Made by a program: the position numbers and the translations under genes. Below are positions 36,521 to 45,889 of a stretch of 64,000 nt of DNA, piece by piece (the stretch's first letter is position 1; every line of letters starts with the position of its first letter). Source of the DNA: Aeromonas bestiarum (GTDB lineage: Bacteria; Pseudomonadota; Gammaproteobacteria; Enterobacterales; Aeromonadaceae); NCBI RefSeq assembly GCF_000819745.1, contig NZ_CDDA01000005.1, positions 1 to 64,000 of the forward strand, in the 5' to 3' direction. The notes beneath the pieces were generated by a model. The model had not been told where the DNA came from and did no database searches. It saw only the letters and a program-made list of their open reading frames with translations.

Positions 36521-37813
36521 TCACTGGGCCTTGCCCTGTTGTTTGGCCCGCATGATGTTGATGATCTCGATATCTGTATCCAGCATCCCCAGTTTGGAGA
36601 GGCGGCCCAGGTTGGCTATGGTCTGGTCCACGTCGTCGGAGACTATGCCTTCGCTCTGGGGTACGTGCAGATTGTTGATGGCCATCAGCGACGATTTGAC
36701 CGCCGCCGAGGTGGAGGTAGAGACCTTCATGGAACAGGCACTGCCCGCGCCGTCGCAAATGATACCGGAAACGTCACCGATCATGTTGTTGATGCAGTGA
36801 CTAATTTGCTCGAACTGGCCGCCCAGTAGCCAGGTGATGGCGGCCCCCGACCCCATGGCAGCCGTGCTGGCGGCGCAGAGGGCCGACAGCTTGTTCTGAT
36901 GGGTCTTGATGTAGATGGCCACCAGATGGCTCATCACCAGCGCCCGGGTCAGCTGCTCGTCGCTCGCCTTGAGGAAGCGGGCGGCGGCGACCACCGGCAT
37001 AGTGGCGGCTATGCCCTGATTGCCGGAGCCGGAGTTGGACATGGCGGGCAGCATGGCGCCGTCCATGCGCGCATCGGAGGCCGCCGAGGAGAGCCGCATG
37101 GCCAGCGTCATCAGATCGTCCGAGAGCAGCTTGCGTTCCACCTGCTCGGTCAGGATCTTGCCGATCTGCAAGCCATAACCCTGCAGCCCTTCATCCGCCA
37201 GCGCCTGGTTCATGGTGGCTGCGGCGCGAATGAAGTCGATCTCAGCCAGCGGCACCTCAAGCGCAAACGCCACTATCTCGCGCAGCGTCATGGCGGGCTT
37301 GCCGGACTTGGCGGGCTGGATCTGCACGCCGGGGGCGCTGGCCTGCTCCATCAGCACCTCGCCGTCCAGCTCCATCAAGACGATGCGGGTGTGGTCGGTA
37401 CAGATCACCACACGGGCGCTGTGGCCCTCCACCTCCGCCAAGACCTCGGCATAGAGCACGTCAGCCACATCCTTCACGTCCACCTTGATGATGGGCAGCA
37501 GCGCCTTGGCAGCCTCCACCTGGGCCGGGGTCAGGGTATTGAGCACCTCCAGCCCCGCATCCGGATTGCCCCCCGTGAAACCGACCGCCGCCGCCACCGG
37601 CAGCCCTATCATGCCGGTGCCGGGCACGCCGACCCCCATGCCGTTCTTGAACAGGTTGCCGCTGACCCAGACGCTGACGCGGGTCGGATCCTGCCCCAGC
37701 AGCTTGCGGCAGTTGGCCGCCGCCAGCGCCACCGACATGGGCTCGGTGCAGCCCAGGGCCGGCACCACTTCACGCTTGAGCAGGGTAATAAAGTCGGTCC
37801 ATTGTGCTTTCAT
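36521..37813 (-). CDS. cyuA: CyuA-like L-cysteine desulfidase (UPF0597)
   Basis: A 430-residue member of the YhaM/CyuA family, which breaks L-cysteine to pyruvate, ammonia and sulfide using an oxygen-sensitive Fe-S cluster. The N terminus ALGCTEPMSVALAAANCR and the conserved cysteines in CINNMIGDVSGIICDGAGSACSMKV (three or more) fit the family cluster ligands. The start at 37813 (MKAQWTDFITLLKREVVPAL) is chosen by similarity; two ATGs lie just upstream. It follows the YheO-like regulator by 40 bp and precedes tcyP. Confidence 0.9.
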   Translation of the reverse strand: MKAQWTDFITLLKREVVPALGCTEPMSVALAAANCRKLLGQDPTRVSVWVSGNLFKNGMGVGVPGTGMIGLPVAAAVGFTGGNPDAGLEVLNTLTPAQVEAAKALLPIIKVDVKDVADVLYAEVLAEVEGHSARVVICTDHTRIVLMELDGEVLMEQASAPGVQIQPAKSGKPAMTLREIVAFALEVPLAEIDFIRAAATMNQALADEGLQGYGLQIGKILTEQVERKLLSDDLMTLAMRLSSAASDARMDGAMLPAMSNSGSGNQGIAATMPVVAAARFLKASDEQLTRALVMSHLVAIYIKTHQNKLSALCAASTAAMGSGAAITWLLGGQFEQISHCINNMIGDVSGIICDGAGSACSMKVSTSTSAAVKSSLMAINNLHVPQSEGIVSDDVDQTIANLGRLSKLGMLDTDIEIINIMRAKQQGKAQ

Positions 37814-37853
37814 TGCGATGTTTCTCATGTTCATGTCGCCCACGGGCGGGCTC

Positions 37854-38522
37854 TTATTGTTCGGTCAGATCCGCTTTGCGGTTGCGGATATGCAGATAGA
37901 CGGTATGACGGGAGATGCCTAGCATCTCGGCCACCAGCTGAGCGGCATCCTTGATCTCGAAGATGCCCATGTCGTAGAGCCGGTGCACGATCGCCTTGTT
38001 GCGCACGCTGCTGCCGAGGCTGGCATCCTGATCCACCTTGTCGATCACCTGGGCCACCAGATCGTCCACCGAGCTGGCGAAGGTCTCGTTGTTGAGCGGC
38101 GCCGGCGCGGCGGGCAACGAGAAGGTATCGAGCAGGGCGCCGAGCGGCGTATCCAGGCTGAAGTTCACGCACAGCATGCCGACGGGTTTGCCCTCCCGGT
38201 TGCTGATGGTGATGGAGGAGGACTTGAGCAACGCCCCCTCGCGAGTGCGGGAGAAGTAGCTGCTCCACTGACTGCCCGCAGCGCTCTGCAGCTTGTTGAG
38301 GGCGAAGTCGGTGACGGGGGCCCCCTCCCCCCGGCCTGTGATATGGCCGTTGGCGATCTTGATGACGGAGGCATGCAAGCTGTCGAAAGCGTGCAGCACC
38401 ACTTCACAACCTGGGCCGAACAGGGCGGAGAGCGCCTCCACGGCGGGTTCGAAGCTGGCGATCAGGTGGCGCTCTTCATCGGTCAGCGCACTGGCTTGGC
38501 GTAATGGGGTGGCCTGCATCAT
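37854..38522 (-). CDS. YheO/DauR-type transcriptional regulator
   Basis: A roughly 222-residue regulator with an N-terminal PAS-like (PAS_6/YheO) domain (LSALFGPGCEVVLHAFDSLHASVIKIANGHITGR) and a C-terminal HTH_22 (VRNKAIVHRLYDMGIFEIKDAAQLVAEMLGISRHTVYLHIRNRK). In E. coli cyuA is controlled by an Lrp-type protein; here a YheO-type regulator is directly upstream and same-strand, so it probably senses cysteine and controls the operon (inference). Start uncertain: the ATG at 38522 has GGAT seven bases upstream; 38531 is an alternative. Confidence 0.82.
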   Translation of the reverse strand: MMQATPLRQASALTDEERHLIASFEPAVEALSALFGPGCEVVLHAFDSLHASVIKIANGHITGRGEGAPVTDFALNKLQSAAGSQWSSYFSRTREGALLKSSSITISNREGKPVGMLCVNFSLDTPLGALLDTFSLPAAPAPLNNETFASSVDDLVAQVIDKVDQDASLGSSVRNKAIVHRLYDMGIFEIKDAAQLVAEMLGISRHTVYLHIRNRKADLTEQ

Positions 38523-38707
38523 AGGGATCATCCAGTCAACTTGGGGTAACTCTAAAGCAAAGGGACTCAAATAAAGTTGAGCCTCATCGCTTTTTCGCAG
38601 GCATTATGCCCAACTGGCGGCAAAGCGCCACAGATTGTGAACTGGCGCACAACGGCAGGGTCTGAACGGGTCGCAGGGCTCAACAGACGGAACCTGAACG
38701 TCCCGAT

Positions 38708-39460
38708 TCAGAGTCCGTAGCGAGTCAACAGGGCCTGGTACTCTGGGGTCTGCTTGAAGGCCTTGAGGGCGAGGGAGAACTGATAGGCCAGCTTCTCGTG
38801 GCCGGGCTTGTGAGTGAAGGCGAGGAAGTTGCGGTTGCTGTCGGTCACCGTCTTGTCGCTATGGCCGATCTGATCCTGCAGCCCCTGCCCCCTGACCAGG
38901 TAGCGGCCCACCATCTGGTTCATCACAACGGCATCGAGCCGCCCTGCCATCATCAGGTGCAACTGCTTGATCATGTTGCTCTCCCCCGTCATGGGAACCC
39001 GGGTGAACCCGGCGGCGGTCAGGAAGGCTTCGCCATAGGCATAGTCGGTCTGGGTGCCGACGCGCAGCCCCTTGAGGCTGGCCAGGCTCCGGTAATCCAC
39101 GGGTTTGTCCAGGGGGAAGAAGATCACTTCACCGCTCTGGGAGAGGGGTTCATCCGGGTAGTGCAGCCACTCCAGTCGCCGCTCCTCGAAGAAGGCATCG
39201 ACTATGCCATCCCCCTGCTGCAACCTGGCTTCCTGCAACACCCGCTTCCAGGGCAGCACCTTGACCGTGGTGCGATAACCCATCCGCGTGAGCACGGTGC
39301 GGGCCAGCTCCAGATCGGCGCCCCCCAGGCTGCCGTCATCGAGCCGCATCACATAAGGCGGCCACAACTCGGTCAACAGGGTCAGGGTTGGCTGTTCAGC
39401 TGCCTGTGCCGCCAAACCCCACCAGAGGCAGATCAGGATCCATCCTTTACGCCATACCAT
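38708..39460 (-). CDS. Periplasmic solute-binding protein (SBP_bac_3 type)
   Basis: A 250-residue secreted protein: a signal peptide (MVWRKGWILICLWWGLAAQA), then LTLLTELWPPYVMRLDDGSLGGADLELARTVL, the usual start of short amino-acid-binding-like proteins. It is an orphan with no ABC permease nearby, like the one at 24085. Members of this subgroup are common in Aeromonas, Vibrio and Shewanella and often have no assigned ligand. The start at 39460 has GGAGAG seven bases upstream. Confidence 0.78.
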   Translation of the reverse strand: MVWRKGWILICLWWGLAAQAAEQPTLTLLTELWPPYVMRLDDGSLGGADLELARTVLTRMGYRTTVKVLPWKRVLQEARLQQGDGIVDAFFEERRLEWLHYPDEPLSQSGEVIFFPLDKPVDYRSLASLKGLRVGTQTDYAYGEAFLTAAGFTRVPMTGESNMIKQLHLMMAGRLDAVVMNQMVGRYLVRGQGLQDQIGHSDKTVTDSNRNFLAFTHKPGHEKLAYQFSLALKAFKQTPEYQALLTRYGL

Positions 39461-39499
39461 GCCGTTCTCTCCACCCATGCATTGGCTGAGGATATACCA

Positions 39500-39538
39500 A
39501 AAAGTAAGTAATAAAAAAGGAGGCCTGAGCCTCCTTTT
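39500..39538 (-). terminator. Terminator after pntB
   Basis: Stem AAAAGGAGGC/GCCTCCTTTT, loop CTGA. Reverse-strand T tract TTTTTTATTACTTACTTTTT is strong. Confidence 0.9.
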
Positions 39539-39556
39539 GTCTTTCCCGAACCACGC

Positions 39557-41041
39557 TTACAGCGCTTTCAGGATCGCCTCGACGCTGGCCTTGGCATCGC
39601 CAAACAGCATCTGGGTGTTCTCCTTGAAGAACAGCGGGTTCTGGACACCGGCGTAGCCAGTGTTCATGGAACGCTTGAAGCCGATGACGTTCTGCGCCTT
39701 CCACACTTCCAGCACCGGCATGCCGGCGATGGGGCTGCCCGGATCTTCCATGGCGGCCGGGTTGACTGTGTCGTTGGCACCGATCACCAATACCACGTCG
39801 GTATCGTTGAAGTCCTCGTTGATCTCGTCCATTTCCAGCACGATATCGTAAGGCACCTTGGCTTCCGCCAGCAGCACGTTCATGTGGCCTGGCAGACGAC
39901 CGGCCACCGGGTGGATACCGAAGCGCACCTTGACGCCGCGCTCGCGCAGCTTGTGGGTGATCTCGGCCACGGGGTACTGGGCCTGCGCCACCGCCATGCC
40001 GTAGCCCGGGGTGATGATGACGGAGCTGGCGTTCTTCAGCAGGTCAGCCACTTCCTCGGCGTTGGTCTCGCGGTATTCGCCCATCTCCTGGTCGGCCGTG
40101 GAGGCTACGCCGTCGGAGCCGAAGCCACCGGCGATCACCGAGATGAAGGAGCGGTTCATCGCCTTGCACATGATGTAAGACAGAATCGCACCGGAGGAAC
40201 CCACCAGGGCACCGACCACGATCAGCAGGTCATTGGAGAGCATGAAGCCCGCCGCCGCCGCCGCCCAACCCGAGTAGGAGTTCAGCATGGAGACCACGAC
40301 CGGCATGTCGGCACCACCTATGCTGGCCACCAGGTGCCAGCCGAAGGCGAACGCGATCAGGGTCATCACCAGCAGGGCGAAGGTAGAGCCACCGGCGTTG
40401 ACGAAGGAGATCATCAGTACCAGCGAGGCCACCACGGCCAGCAGGTTCAGCTTGTGACGGTGCGGCAGCATCAGCGGCTTGGAAGAGATGAGACCACGCA
40501 GCTTGCCGAAGGCAACCACGGAACCTGTGAAGGTCACGGCACCGATGAAGACGCCCAGGAAGATCTCGACCAGGTGGATGTTCAGCATGGCGCCGGAGAG
40601 GTGCTCGACCTGAGCGACGCTGGCCGCCTGTTCGAACGCCGCCCGGGCCGCAGCCAGAGTCGCATCCAGGTTGGAACCGACGGAAACCACCACCTCGGCG
40701 GGAGCAGACGGGTGCAGATCGATGAAGCTGTTGAAGCCCACCAGCACTGCCGCCATGCCCACGAAGCTGTGCAGTACGGCGACCAGCTCGGGCATCTCGG
40801 TCATCTCGACCTTGAGTGCCAGCCGTACGCCGATGGAACCACCTATGACCATGGCCAGGATGATCCAGTGCACGCCACTGGTTTCCGGGTTGAAGACGGT
40901 GGCGAGCAGGGCGATGGCCATACCCGCGATACCGAACAAATTGCCATGCTTGGCCGTTTCTTGCTTCGACAGTCCCGCGAGACTGAGGATGAAGAGCACG
41001 GCGGCAACGATATAGGATGCTGTTACCAGTCCTTGAGACAC
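39557..41041 (-). CDS. pntB: NAD(P) transhydrogenase subunit beta
   Basis: A membrane subunit with the NADP(H)-binding dIII domain at the C terminus; with PntA it couples proton re-entry to hydride transfer from NADH to NADP+. The 494-residue product is longer than E. coli PntB (462). The difference is an insertion of about 32 residues between GFNSFIDL and [11 protein letters not shown] (segment [20 protein letters not shown] and beyond), after the fourth helix. dIII motifs [33 protein letters not shown] and [14 protein letters not shown] are intact. 11 bp downstream of pntA. Confidence 0.95.
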   Translation of the reverse strand: MSQGLVTASYIVAAVLFILSLAGLSKQETAKHGNLFGIAGMAIALLATVFNPETSGVHWIILAMVIGGSIGVRLALKVEMTEMPELVAVLHSFVGMAAVLVGFNSFIDLHPSAPAEVVVSVGSNLDATLAAARAAFEQAASVAQVEHLSGAMLNIHLVEIFLGVFIGAVTFTGSVVAFGKLRGLISSKPLMLPHRHKLNLLAVVASLVLMISFVNAGGSTFALLVMTLIAFAFGWHLVASIGGADMPVVVSMLNSYSGWAAAAAGFMLSNDLLIVVGALVGSSGAILSYIMCKAMNRSFISVIAGGFGSDGVASTADQEMGEYRETNAEEVADLLKNASSVIITPGYGMAVAQAQYPVAEITHKLRERGVKVRFGIHPVAGRLPGHMNVLLAEAKVPYDIVLEMDEINEDFNDTDVVLVIGANDTVNPAAMEDPGSPIAGMPVLEVWKAQNVIGFKRSMNTGYAGVQNPLFFKENTQMLFGDAKASVEAILKAL

Positions 41042-41052
41042 GTTAAACCCCC

Positions 41053-42576
41053 TTAATCCTTACGGAACATCTTCAGCATGCGCTGAGTGACTGTGAAGCC
41101 ACCGAAGATGTTGATACTGGCAATCAGCACGGCGATAAAGGCCAATGCGGTGACCAAAGTCGACCCTTGCCCGATTTGCAGCAGGGCACCGACCACGATA
41201 ATGCCGGAGATGGCATTGGTGACCGACATCAGCGGCGTGTGCAGGGCGTGAGAGACGTTCCACACCACGTAGTAACCGACCACGCAGGCCAGGATGAATA
41301 CGGTGAAGTGAGAGAGGAAGGCAGCAGGCGCCACGGCTGCGACCCAACCGAAGGCGGCGATGCCGAGAGCACCGAACACGAACTTCTTGTTGGACGGCTG
41401 CTTCGCCTCGGCCTTCTTGACCGGGGCAGCGGCAGGCTTCTGCGGCGCGGCGGAGACGGCGATGGCGGGCGGCGGGAAGGTGACTTCACCGGCCTGGATC
41501 ACCGTCATGTTGCGCTGCACCACGTCTTCGAAGTTGATGGCAACCTGACCGTCCTTCTCCTTGCACATCAGCTTCATCAGGTTGACCAGGTTGGTACCGT
41601 AGAGCTGGGAGGATTGGGCGGGCAGACGACCCGGCAGATCGGTGTAACCTATCACCTTGACGCCATTGGGGGTCACGAACAGCTCGGTCGGCACAGTGTA
41701 TTCACAGTTGCCGCCGGTGGCCGCCGCCAGATCCACGATCACGGAACCCGGCTTCATACTGTCGACCATCTCTTTGGTGATCAGCTTGGGCGCCGGACGA
41801 CCCGGGATCAGGGCCGTGGTGATGATGATGTCCACTTCCTTGGCCTGCTGGGCAAACAGCGCCATCTCGGCCGCGATGAACTCATCGGACATGACCTTGG
41901 CATAACCATCGCTGGAGGCACCGTCTTCGCTGCCGAAGTCCAGCTTGAGGAATTCACCCCCCATGGATTCGATCTGCTCGGCCACTTCCAGACGGGTATC
42001 GAACGCCCGCACTATGGCGCCGAGGGAACCGGCAGTACCTATGGCAGCCAGGCCGGCCACGCCGGCACCGATCACCAGTACCTTGGCAGGCGGAACCTTG
42101 CCGGCGGCGGTGATCTGACCGGTGAAGAAGCGACCGAACTGGTGAGCGGCTTCGACCACGGCGCGATAGCCGCCTATGTTGGCCATGGAGGAGAGGGCGT
42201 CGAGGGACTGGGCACGGGAGATCCGCGGCACCATGTCCATCGCCATCACATTGATGTTGCGCTCGGACAGCTTCTTGACCAGCTCAGGGTTCTGGGCAGG
42301 CCAGATGAAGCTCACCAGGGTGGCACCATCTTTAATTTGTGCGATCTCGGCATCGGTCGGCGCATTGACCTTGAAGATAAGGTCGGCTTGCCAGACGCTC
42401 GGCACCACACTGGCACCGGCAGCCTCGAAGGCGGCATCATCGAAGCTGGCCAGCTGGCCGGCACCGGCCTCGATGGCGACCTCGAAGCCGAGCTTTTTCA
42501 GCTGCTCAACGGTGGCCGGGGTCGCTGCGACCCGGGTCTCACCGGCGAGACTCTCTCTCGGTATTCCAATCTGCAT
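41053..42576 (-). CDS. pntA: NAD(P) transhydrogenase subunit alpha
   Basis: Carries the NAD(H)-binding dI domain and four membrane helices. The start at 42576 ([20 protein letters not shown]) matches the conserved N terminus and gives 507 residues (E. coli 510). Motifs: [31 protein letters not shown], the RQD-type substrate loop region, and [27 protein letters not shown]. An alanine/proline/lysine linker (about 385-405) precedes the membrane part. AGGGA precedes the start. pntA-pntB form an operon. Confidence 0.96.
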   Translation of the reverse strand: MQIGIPRESLAGETRVAATPATVEQLKKLGFEVAIEAGAGQLASFDDAAFEAAGASVVPSVWQADLIFKVNAPTDAEIAQIKDGATLVSFIWPAQNPELVKKLSERNINVMAMDMVPRISRAQSLDALSSMANIGGYRAVVEAAHQFGRFFTGQITAAGKVPPAKVLVIGAGVAGLAAIGTAGSLGAIVRAFDTRLEVAEQIESMGGEFLKLDFGSEDGASSDGYAKVMSDEFIAAEMALFAQQAKEVDIIITTALIPGRPAPKLITKEMVDSMKPGSVIVDLAAATGGNCEYTVPTELFVTPNGVKVIGYTDLPGRLPAQSSQLYGTNLVNLMKLMCKEKDGQVAINFEDVVQRNMTVIQAGEVTFPPPAIAVSAAPQKPAAAPVKKAEAKQPSNKKFVFGALGIAAFGWVAAVAPAAFLSHFTVFILACVVGYYVVWNVSHALHTPLMSVTNAISGIIVVGALLQIGQGSTLVTALAFIAVLIASINIFGGFTVTQRMLKMFRKD

Positions 42577-43083
42577 GACTATTCCCTGATGGTTAATAAA
42601 CAATCGCTGCCCAGTGTCGCATTTCTGGCGAAACAAGACATGACCAAAGTGCTGGTCACGGGCCCTTTGTTATGAAAATCAGTAGGCTTTACCTCAACCT
42701 CCTGTCATGGCCAGGCCCCCGCTTTTCAGGCGCGAAGGTGATTAGTATCAAATTTTGGAGTTTTATTACAACCGCAGTCCCGATGGTGCGCGTACAGAAT
42801 TCAGCCCATCCCGGAGCATGATTTAAAAAAACAAACCAAATTAGCGACTTATACCAGTAAAAAGCGCTGGAAAAAGTGATCCAACCAGTCAAAAAAAATG
42901 TTTTACCGGCCCTCTATCTTAGCGCTTTTTGTTCTTACGAAATTCACTCCGATCACAGATATCGGGGTGAAAGTGGAAAAAGTAACTGTTTTGTAACAGA
43001 CAAGGGGCCGATCCCCCGCCAAATGGCAGGATCCGGCCCCTTAGGTTCAATCGTTTCGATCCTGATGCCCTGCCGCGACGCCC
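42577..43083. other. Intergenic region upstream of pntA
   Basis: No gene is supported. It contains the pntA leader; the best promoter guess is TTGAGG with a 17-bp spacer and CATAAC, which is weak. An AT-rich stretch lies at 42740-43000, and the yqhD terminator-like hairpin is at 43002-43042. Short frames here lack ribosome sites. Confidence 0.5.
43002..43042 (-). terminator. Long hairpin downstream of yqhD
   Basis: AAGGGGCCGATCC pairs with GGATCCGGCCCCTT (one bulged base) around CCCGCCAAATGGCA. The reverse-strand tail TGTCTGTTACAAAAC is only moderately T-rich. Confidence 0.55.
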
Positions 43084-44253
43084 TTACCAGGCCGCTTCAT
43101 AAATATGCTGGCTCTGTACCAGGTCGATGTCGCCGTGCTCACCGATGGCGGTCATGCCGTGCTCCGCCAGCTTGCCGATCAGGGTGTCTATCCCCAGCGA
43201 GGCGACACCGTAGTCCCGCAGCCGGGTCTTGACCCCCATCCGCTCGAAGAAGTCACGGGTGGCGGCGATGGCACCGTCGATGCGATCCTCCTCGCTGCCG
43301 CTGCGCAGATCCCACACCCGCTCTGCGTATTGCAGCAGCTTGGCATGCTTCTGCTGGCGCTTGGCCTGCAGCAGGGCGGGCAGCACCACCGCCAGGGTCT
43401 GGGCGTGGTCGAGACCGTACAGGGCGGTCAGCTCGTGGCCCAGCATGTGGGTCGCCCAATCCTGCGGCACACCGGCCCCGATCAGGCCGTTGAGGGCCAG
43501 GGTGGCGCTCCACATGATATTGGCACGCACCTCGTAGTTTTCCGGCTCCAGCAGCGCCTTGGGGCCCTCCTCGGCCAGGGTCAGCAGCAGGCCTTCGGCG
43601 AAGCGATCCTGCACCTTGGCGTTGACCGGATAGGTGAGGTACTGCTCCAGAATGTGGATGAAGGCATCCACCACGCCATTCGCCACCTGGCGGGCCGGCA
43701 GCGTGTAGGTGAGCACGGGATCCAGCACGGCGAAGCGCGGCATCACGAAGGGCGAGAAGAAGTGCACCTTGTCGCCGGTGCTGCGACGGGTCACCACGGC
43801 GCCCATATTCATCTCGGAACCTGTGGCCGGCAGGGTCAGCACGGCGCCGAGCGGGATGGCGGAGCGCACCTCGTTGCCCACGGTCTCGAGTATGTGCCAG
43901 GGATCTCTGGCCTCGTCGTAGTGGGCGGCGGCGGCGATGAACTTGGTGCCGTCCAGCACGGAACCGCCGCCGACGGCCAGCAGGAAGTCGATGCGCTCGG
44001 CACGGGCCAGCGCCACCGCCCCCATCAGGGTTTCATAGGTGGGGTTGGGCTCGATGCCGCCGAACTCGAACAGTGTCATGCCAGCCAGCTCGCTGCGGAT
44101 CTGCGCCAGCAGACCGGTGCGCACCACGCTGCCACCGCCATAGGTGATCAGGATGCGGGCATCGGGGGGCAGCTGTTCGCGCAACTGGGCAACCTGGCCC
44201 TTGCCGAACAGGATCTTGGTCGGGGTATGCAGGGTAAAATTGTTCATCGACAT
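43084..44253 (-). CDS. yqhD: YqhD-type NADPH-dependent aldehyde/alcohol dehydrogenase
   Basis: A 389-residue group III iron-type alcohol dehydrogenase that detoxifies aldehydes such as glyoxal and lipid peroxidation products. It starts MSMNNFTLHTPTKILFGKGQ. The NADPH site is GGGSVLDGTKFIAAA (DGTK distinguishes YqhD), and metal ligands occur in GVVDAFIHILEQYLT, HMLGHELTALYGLDHAQ. It is divergent from an AraC regulator of YqhC type, the same arrangement as in E. coli. Confidence 0.94.
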   Translation of the reverse strand: MSMNNFTLHTPTKILFGKGQVAQLREQLPPDARILITYGGGSVVRTGLLAQIRSELAGMTLFEFGGIEPNPTYETLMGAVALARAERIDFLLAVGGGSVLDGTKFIAAAAHYDEARDPWHILETVGNEVRSAIPLGAVLTLPATGSEMNMGAVVTRRSTGDKVHFFSPFVMPRFAVLDPVLTYTLPARQVANGVVDAFIHILEQYLTYPVNAKVQDRFAEGLLLTLAEEGPKALLEPENYEVRANIMWSATLALNGLIGAGVPQDWATHMLGHELTALYGLDHAQTLAVVLPALLQAKRQQKHAKLLQYAERVWDLRSGSEEDRIDGAIAATRDFFERMGVKTRLRDYGVASLGIDTLIGKLAEHGMTAIGEHGDIDLVQSQHIYEAAW

Positions 44254-44392
44254 TGCCTTTTCATGTTCCGAGCGGTCTGGCCGCGAAATGTGATTGCATT
44301 TTTCTCCAGACAGCCTCTACCATCAAGACAACATCCTGCTTGATTCTTGCCTATTTCTACAAAACGGCCAGAACCACAACAAAAGAGAGACA

Positions 44393-45295
44393 ATGCAGAG
44401 CCGCTACGCCGACCTCGCCGCCAAGCTGACCCGTCACGTCACGGCCCCCGGCATCACCCCCTCTCCGGTGGAGCAGGTGAACCTCATCTACACCACCGAG
44501 TACCACGGCCGCACCCCTGTGCTCTACCAGCCACGCATGATAGTGATATTGCAGGGGCACAAGGTGGGCTATCTGGCGGATCAGGTGTTTCGCTACGACC
44601 CCAACCACTACCTGCTGATGACGCTGCCGCTGCCGTGCGAGTGCGAGTGTTTCGCCTCCCCCGAGCAGCCTCTCATCGGCTTCTCCCTCGAGATCGATCT
44701 GGTCACCCTGCAGGCACTCTTGCTGGAGCTGGGCGACGCCCTGCCCGCCCCGGCCCCACAGAAGAGCGGCGTGCATTCGGTGCCCCTGTCGGAGGCCATG
44801 TTCTGCGCCGCCGAGCGGCTGATCGACCTGATGGACAAGCCCCACCACGCCCGGGTGCTGGGACCGCAGACGGTGCGGGAGATGCTGTTCTACGCCCTGC
44901 ACGAGGGCGGCGGCCCGGCGCTGCAGGCGCTGGCCAACCGTCACAACCATGTGGGCCAGATCGCTCGTGTGCTGCGTATGATAGAGTCGCGCTTCGCCGA
45001 CAACCTCACCATGGAGGAGCTGGCGCGGGAGGTGAACATGAGCGTCTCCGCCTTTCACCACCATTTCAAGGCGGTCACGGCCACCTCGCCGCTGCAGTAC
45101 ATCAAGTCGTTTCGCCTGCACAAGGCGCGCATTATGATGCTGCACGACGGCATCAAGGCCGGTGCCGCGGCGGCCAGGGTCGGTTACGAGAGCAACTCCC
45201 AGTTTAGCCGGGAGTACAAGCGCTTCTTCGGCAGCACGCCGACGGATCAGGCCTCCCGCTTTCGGGATGGCCAGCTGCGCATCATCGAAGGATAA
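44393..45295 (+). CDS. yqhC: YqhC-type AraC-family regulator
   Basis: A 300-residue activator with an AraC_N cupin-like domain (YQPRMIVILQGHKVGYLADQVFRYDPNHYLLMTLPLPCEC) and a C-terminal double HTH (LTMEELAREVNMSVSAFHHHFKAVTATSPLQYIKSFRLHKAR). In E. coli YqhC activates yqhD in response to reactive aldehydes. A Cys pair (CECEC near residue 82) in the sensing domain is notable. The start at 44393 (MQSRYADLAAKLTRHV) follows AGAGAG; the longer frame adds 33 unlikely residues. The promoter region is shared with yqhD. Confidence 0.9.
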   Translation: MQSRYADLAAKLTRHVTAPGITPSPVEQVNLIYTTEYHGRTPVLYQPRMIVILQGHKVGYLADQVFRYDPNHYLLMTLPLPCECECFASPEQPLIGFSLEIDLVTLQALLLELGDALPAPAPQKSGVHSVPLSEAMFCAAERLIDLMDKPHHARVLGPQTVREMLFYALHEGGGPALQALANRHNHVGQIARVLRMIESRFADNLTMEELAREVNMSVSAFHHHFKAVTATSPLQYIKSFRLHKARIMMLHDGIKAGAAAARVGYESNSQFSREYKRFFGSTPTDQASRFRDGQLRIIEG

Positions 45296-45313
45296 AGACG
45301 AGGGAGATTACCT

Positions 45314-45826
45314 ATGCGTTCACTGCTTTGCCTGCTCACCGCCCTGCTGCTGACGGCCTGTACCGGCGTGGCCGAGGGCATACGTCCCGTCACCGGCTTC
45401 CAGCTCGATCGCTACCTCGGCACCTGGTACGAGATAGCCCGCCTGGACCACAGCTTCGAGCGGGGACTGGAAGAGGTGAGCGCCAGCTACAGCCTGCGTG
45501 ACGATGGCGGCGTCAGGGTGATCAATCGCGGCAAACAGAGCGATGGCAGCTGGCGCGAGGCCGAGGGCAAGGCCTACTTCGTGGGCAAGCCGGACGAGGC
45601 GCGGCTCAAGGTGAGCTTCTTCGGCCCCTTCTACGGCGGCTACAACATCATCGATCTGGACCCCGACTACCAGCTCTCCCTGGTGACCAGCTACAACCGC
45701 GACTACCTCTGGATCCTCTCCCGCTCCCCCAAGCCGCCGAAAGCCAAGGTGGATGCGCTGATCGCCAAGGCCAAAGGGCTGGGTTTTGCCACCGACCAGC
45801 TGATTTGGGTCAAACAGCCGGGATAA
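45314..45826 (+). CDS. blc: Bacterial lipocalin, outer-membrane lipoprotein
   Basis: A 170-residue lipoprotein: a signal peptide with lipobox LLTAC, then the lipocalin GxW motif (YLGTWYEIARLDHSFERGLE), and the third conserved region NRDYLWILSRSPKPP. Blc binds lysophospholipids and is made under envelope stress in E. coli. It lies 18 bp behind yqhC and is probably co-transcribed, which may tie it to aldehyde or lipid-peroxidation stress (inference). A perfect palindromic terminator follows. Confidence 0.92.
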   Translation: MRSLLCLLTALLLTACTGVAEGIRPVTGFQLDRYLGTWYEIARLDHSFERGLEEVSASYSLRDDGGVRVINRGKQSDGSWREAEGKAYFVGKPDEARLKVSFFGPFYGGYNIIDLDPDYQLSLVTSYNRDYLWILSRSPKPPKAKVDALIAKAKGLGFATDQLIWVKQPG

Positions 45827-45840
45827 ACGCCATAAATGGC

Positions 45841-45875
45841 AAAGGGCAGCCCGCGGGCTGCCCTTTCTGTTGATG
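45841..45875. terminator. Bidirectional terminator between blc and the chemoreceptor gene
   Basis: Perfect 12-bp inverted repeat AAAGGGCAGCCC/GGGCTGCCCTTT at 45841-45866 followed by CTGTTG. It serves convergent genes. Confidence 0.8.
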
Positions 45876-45889
45876 GAGTGGCGGGATGA

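Noticed and set aside
41167..42675. 502-residue open frame antisense to pntA, and similar ones over pntB, arcB, yqhD and the PSD-like gene
   Set aside because: All are shadows of well-supported genes; their translations lack any domain and are Gly/His/Gln-rich.
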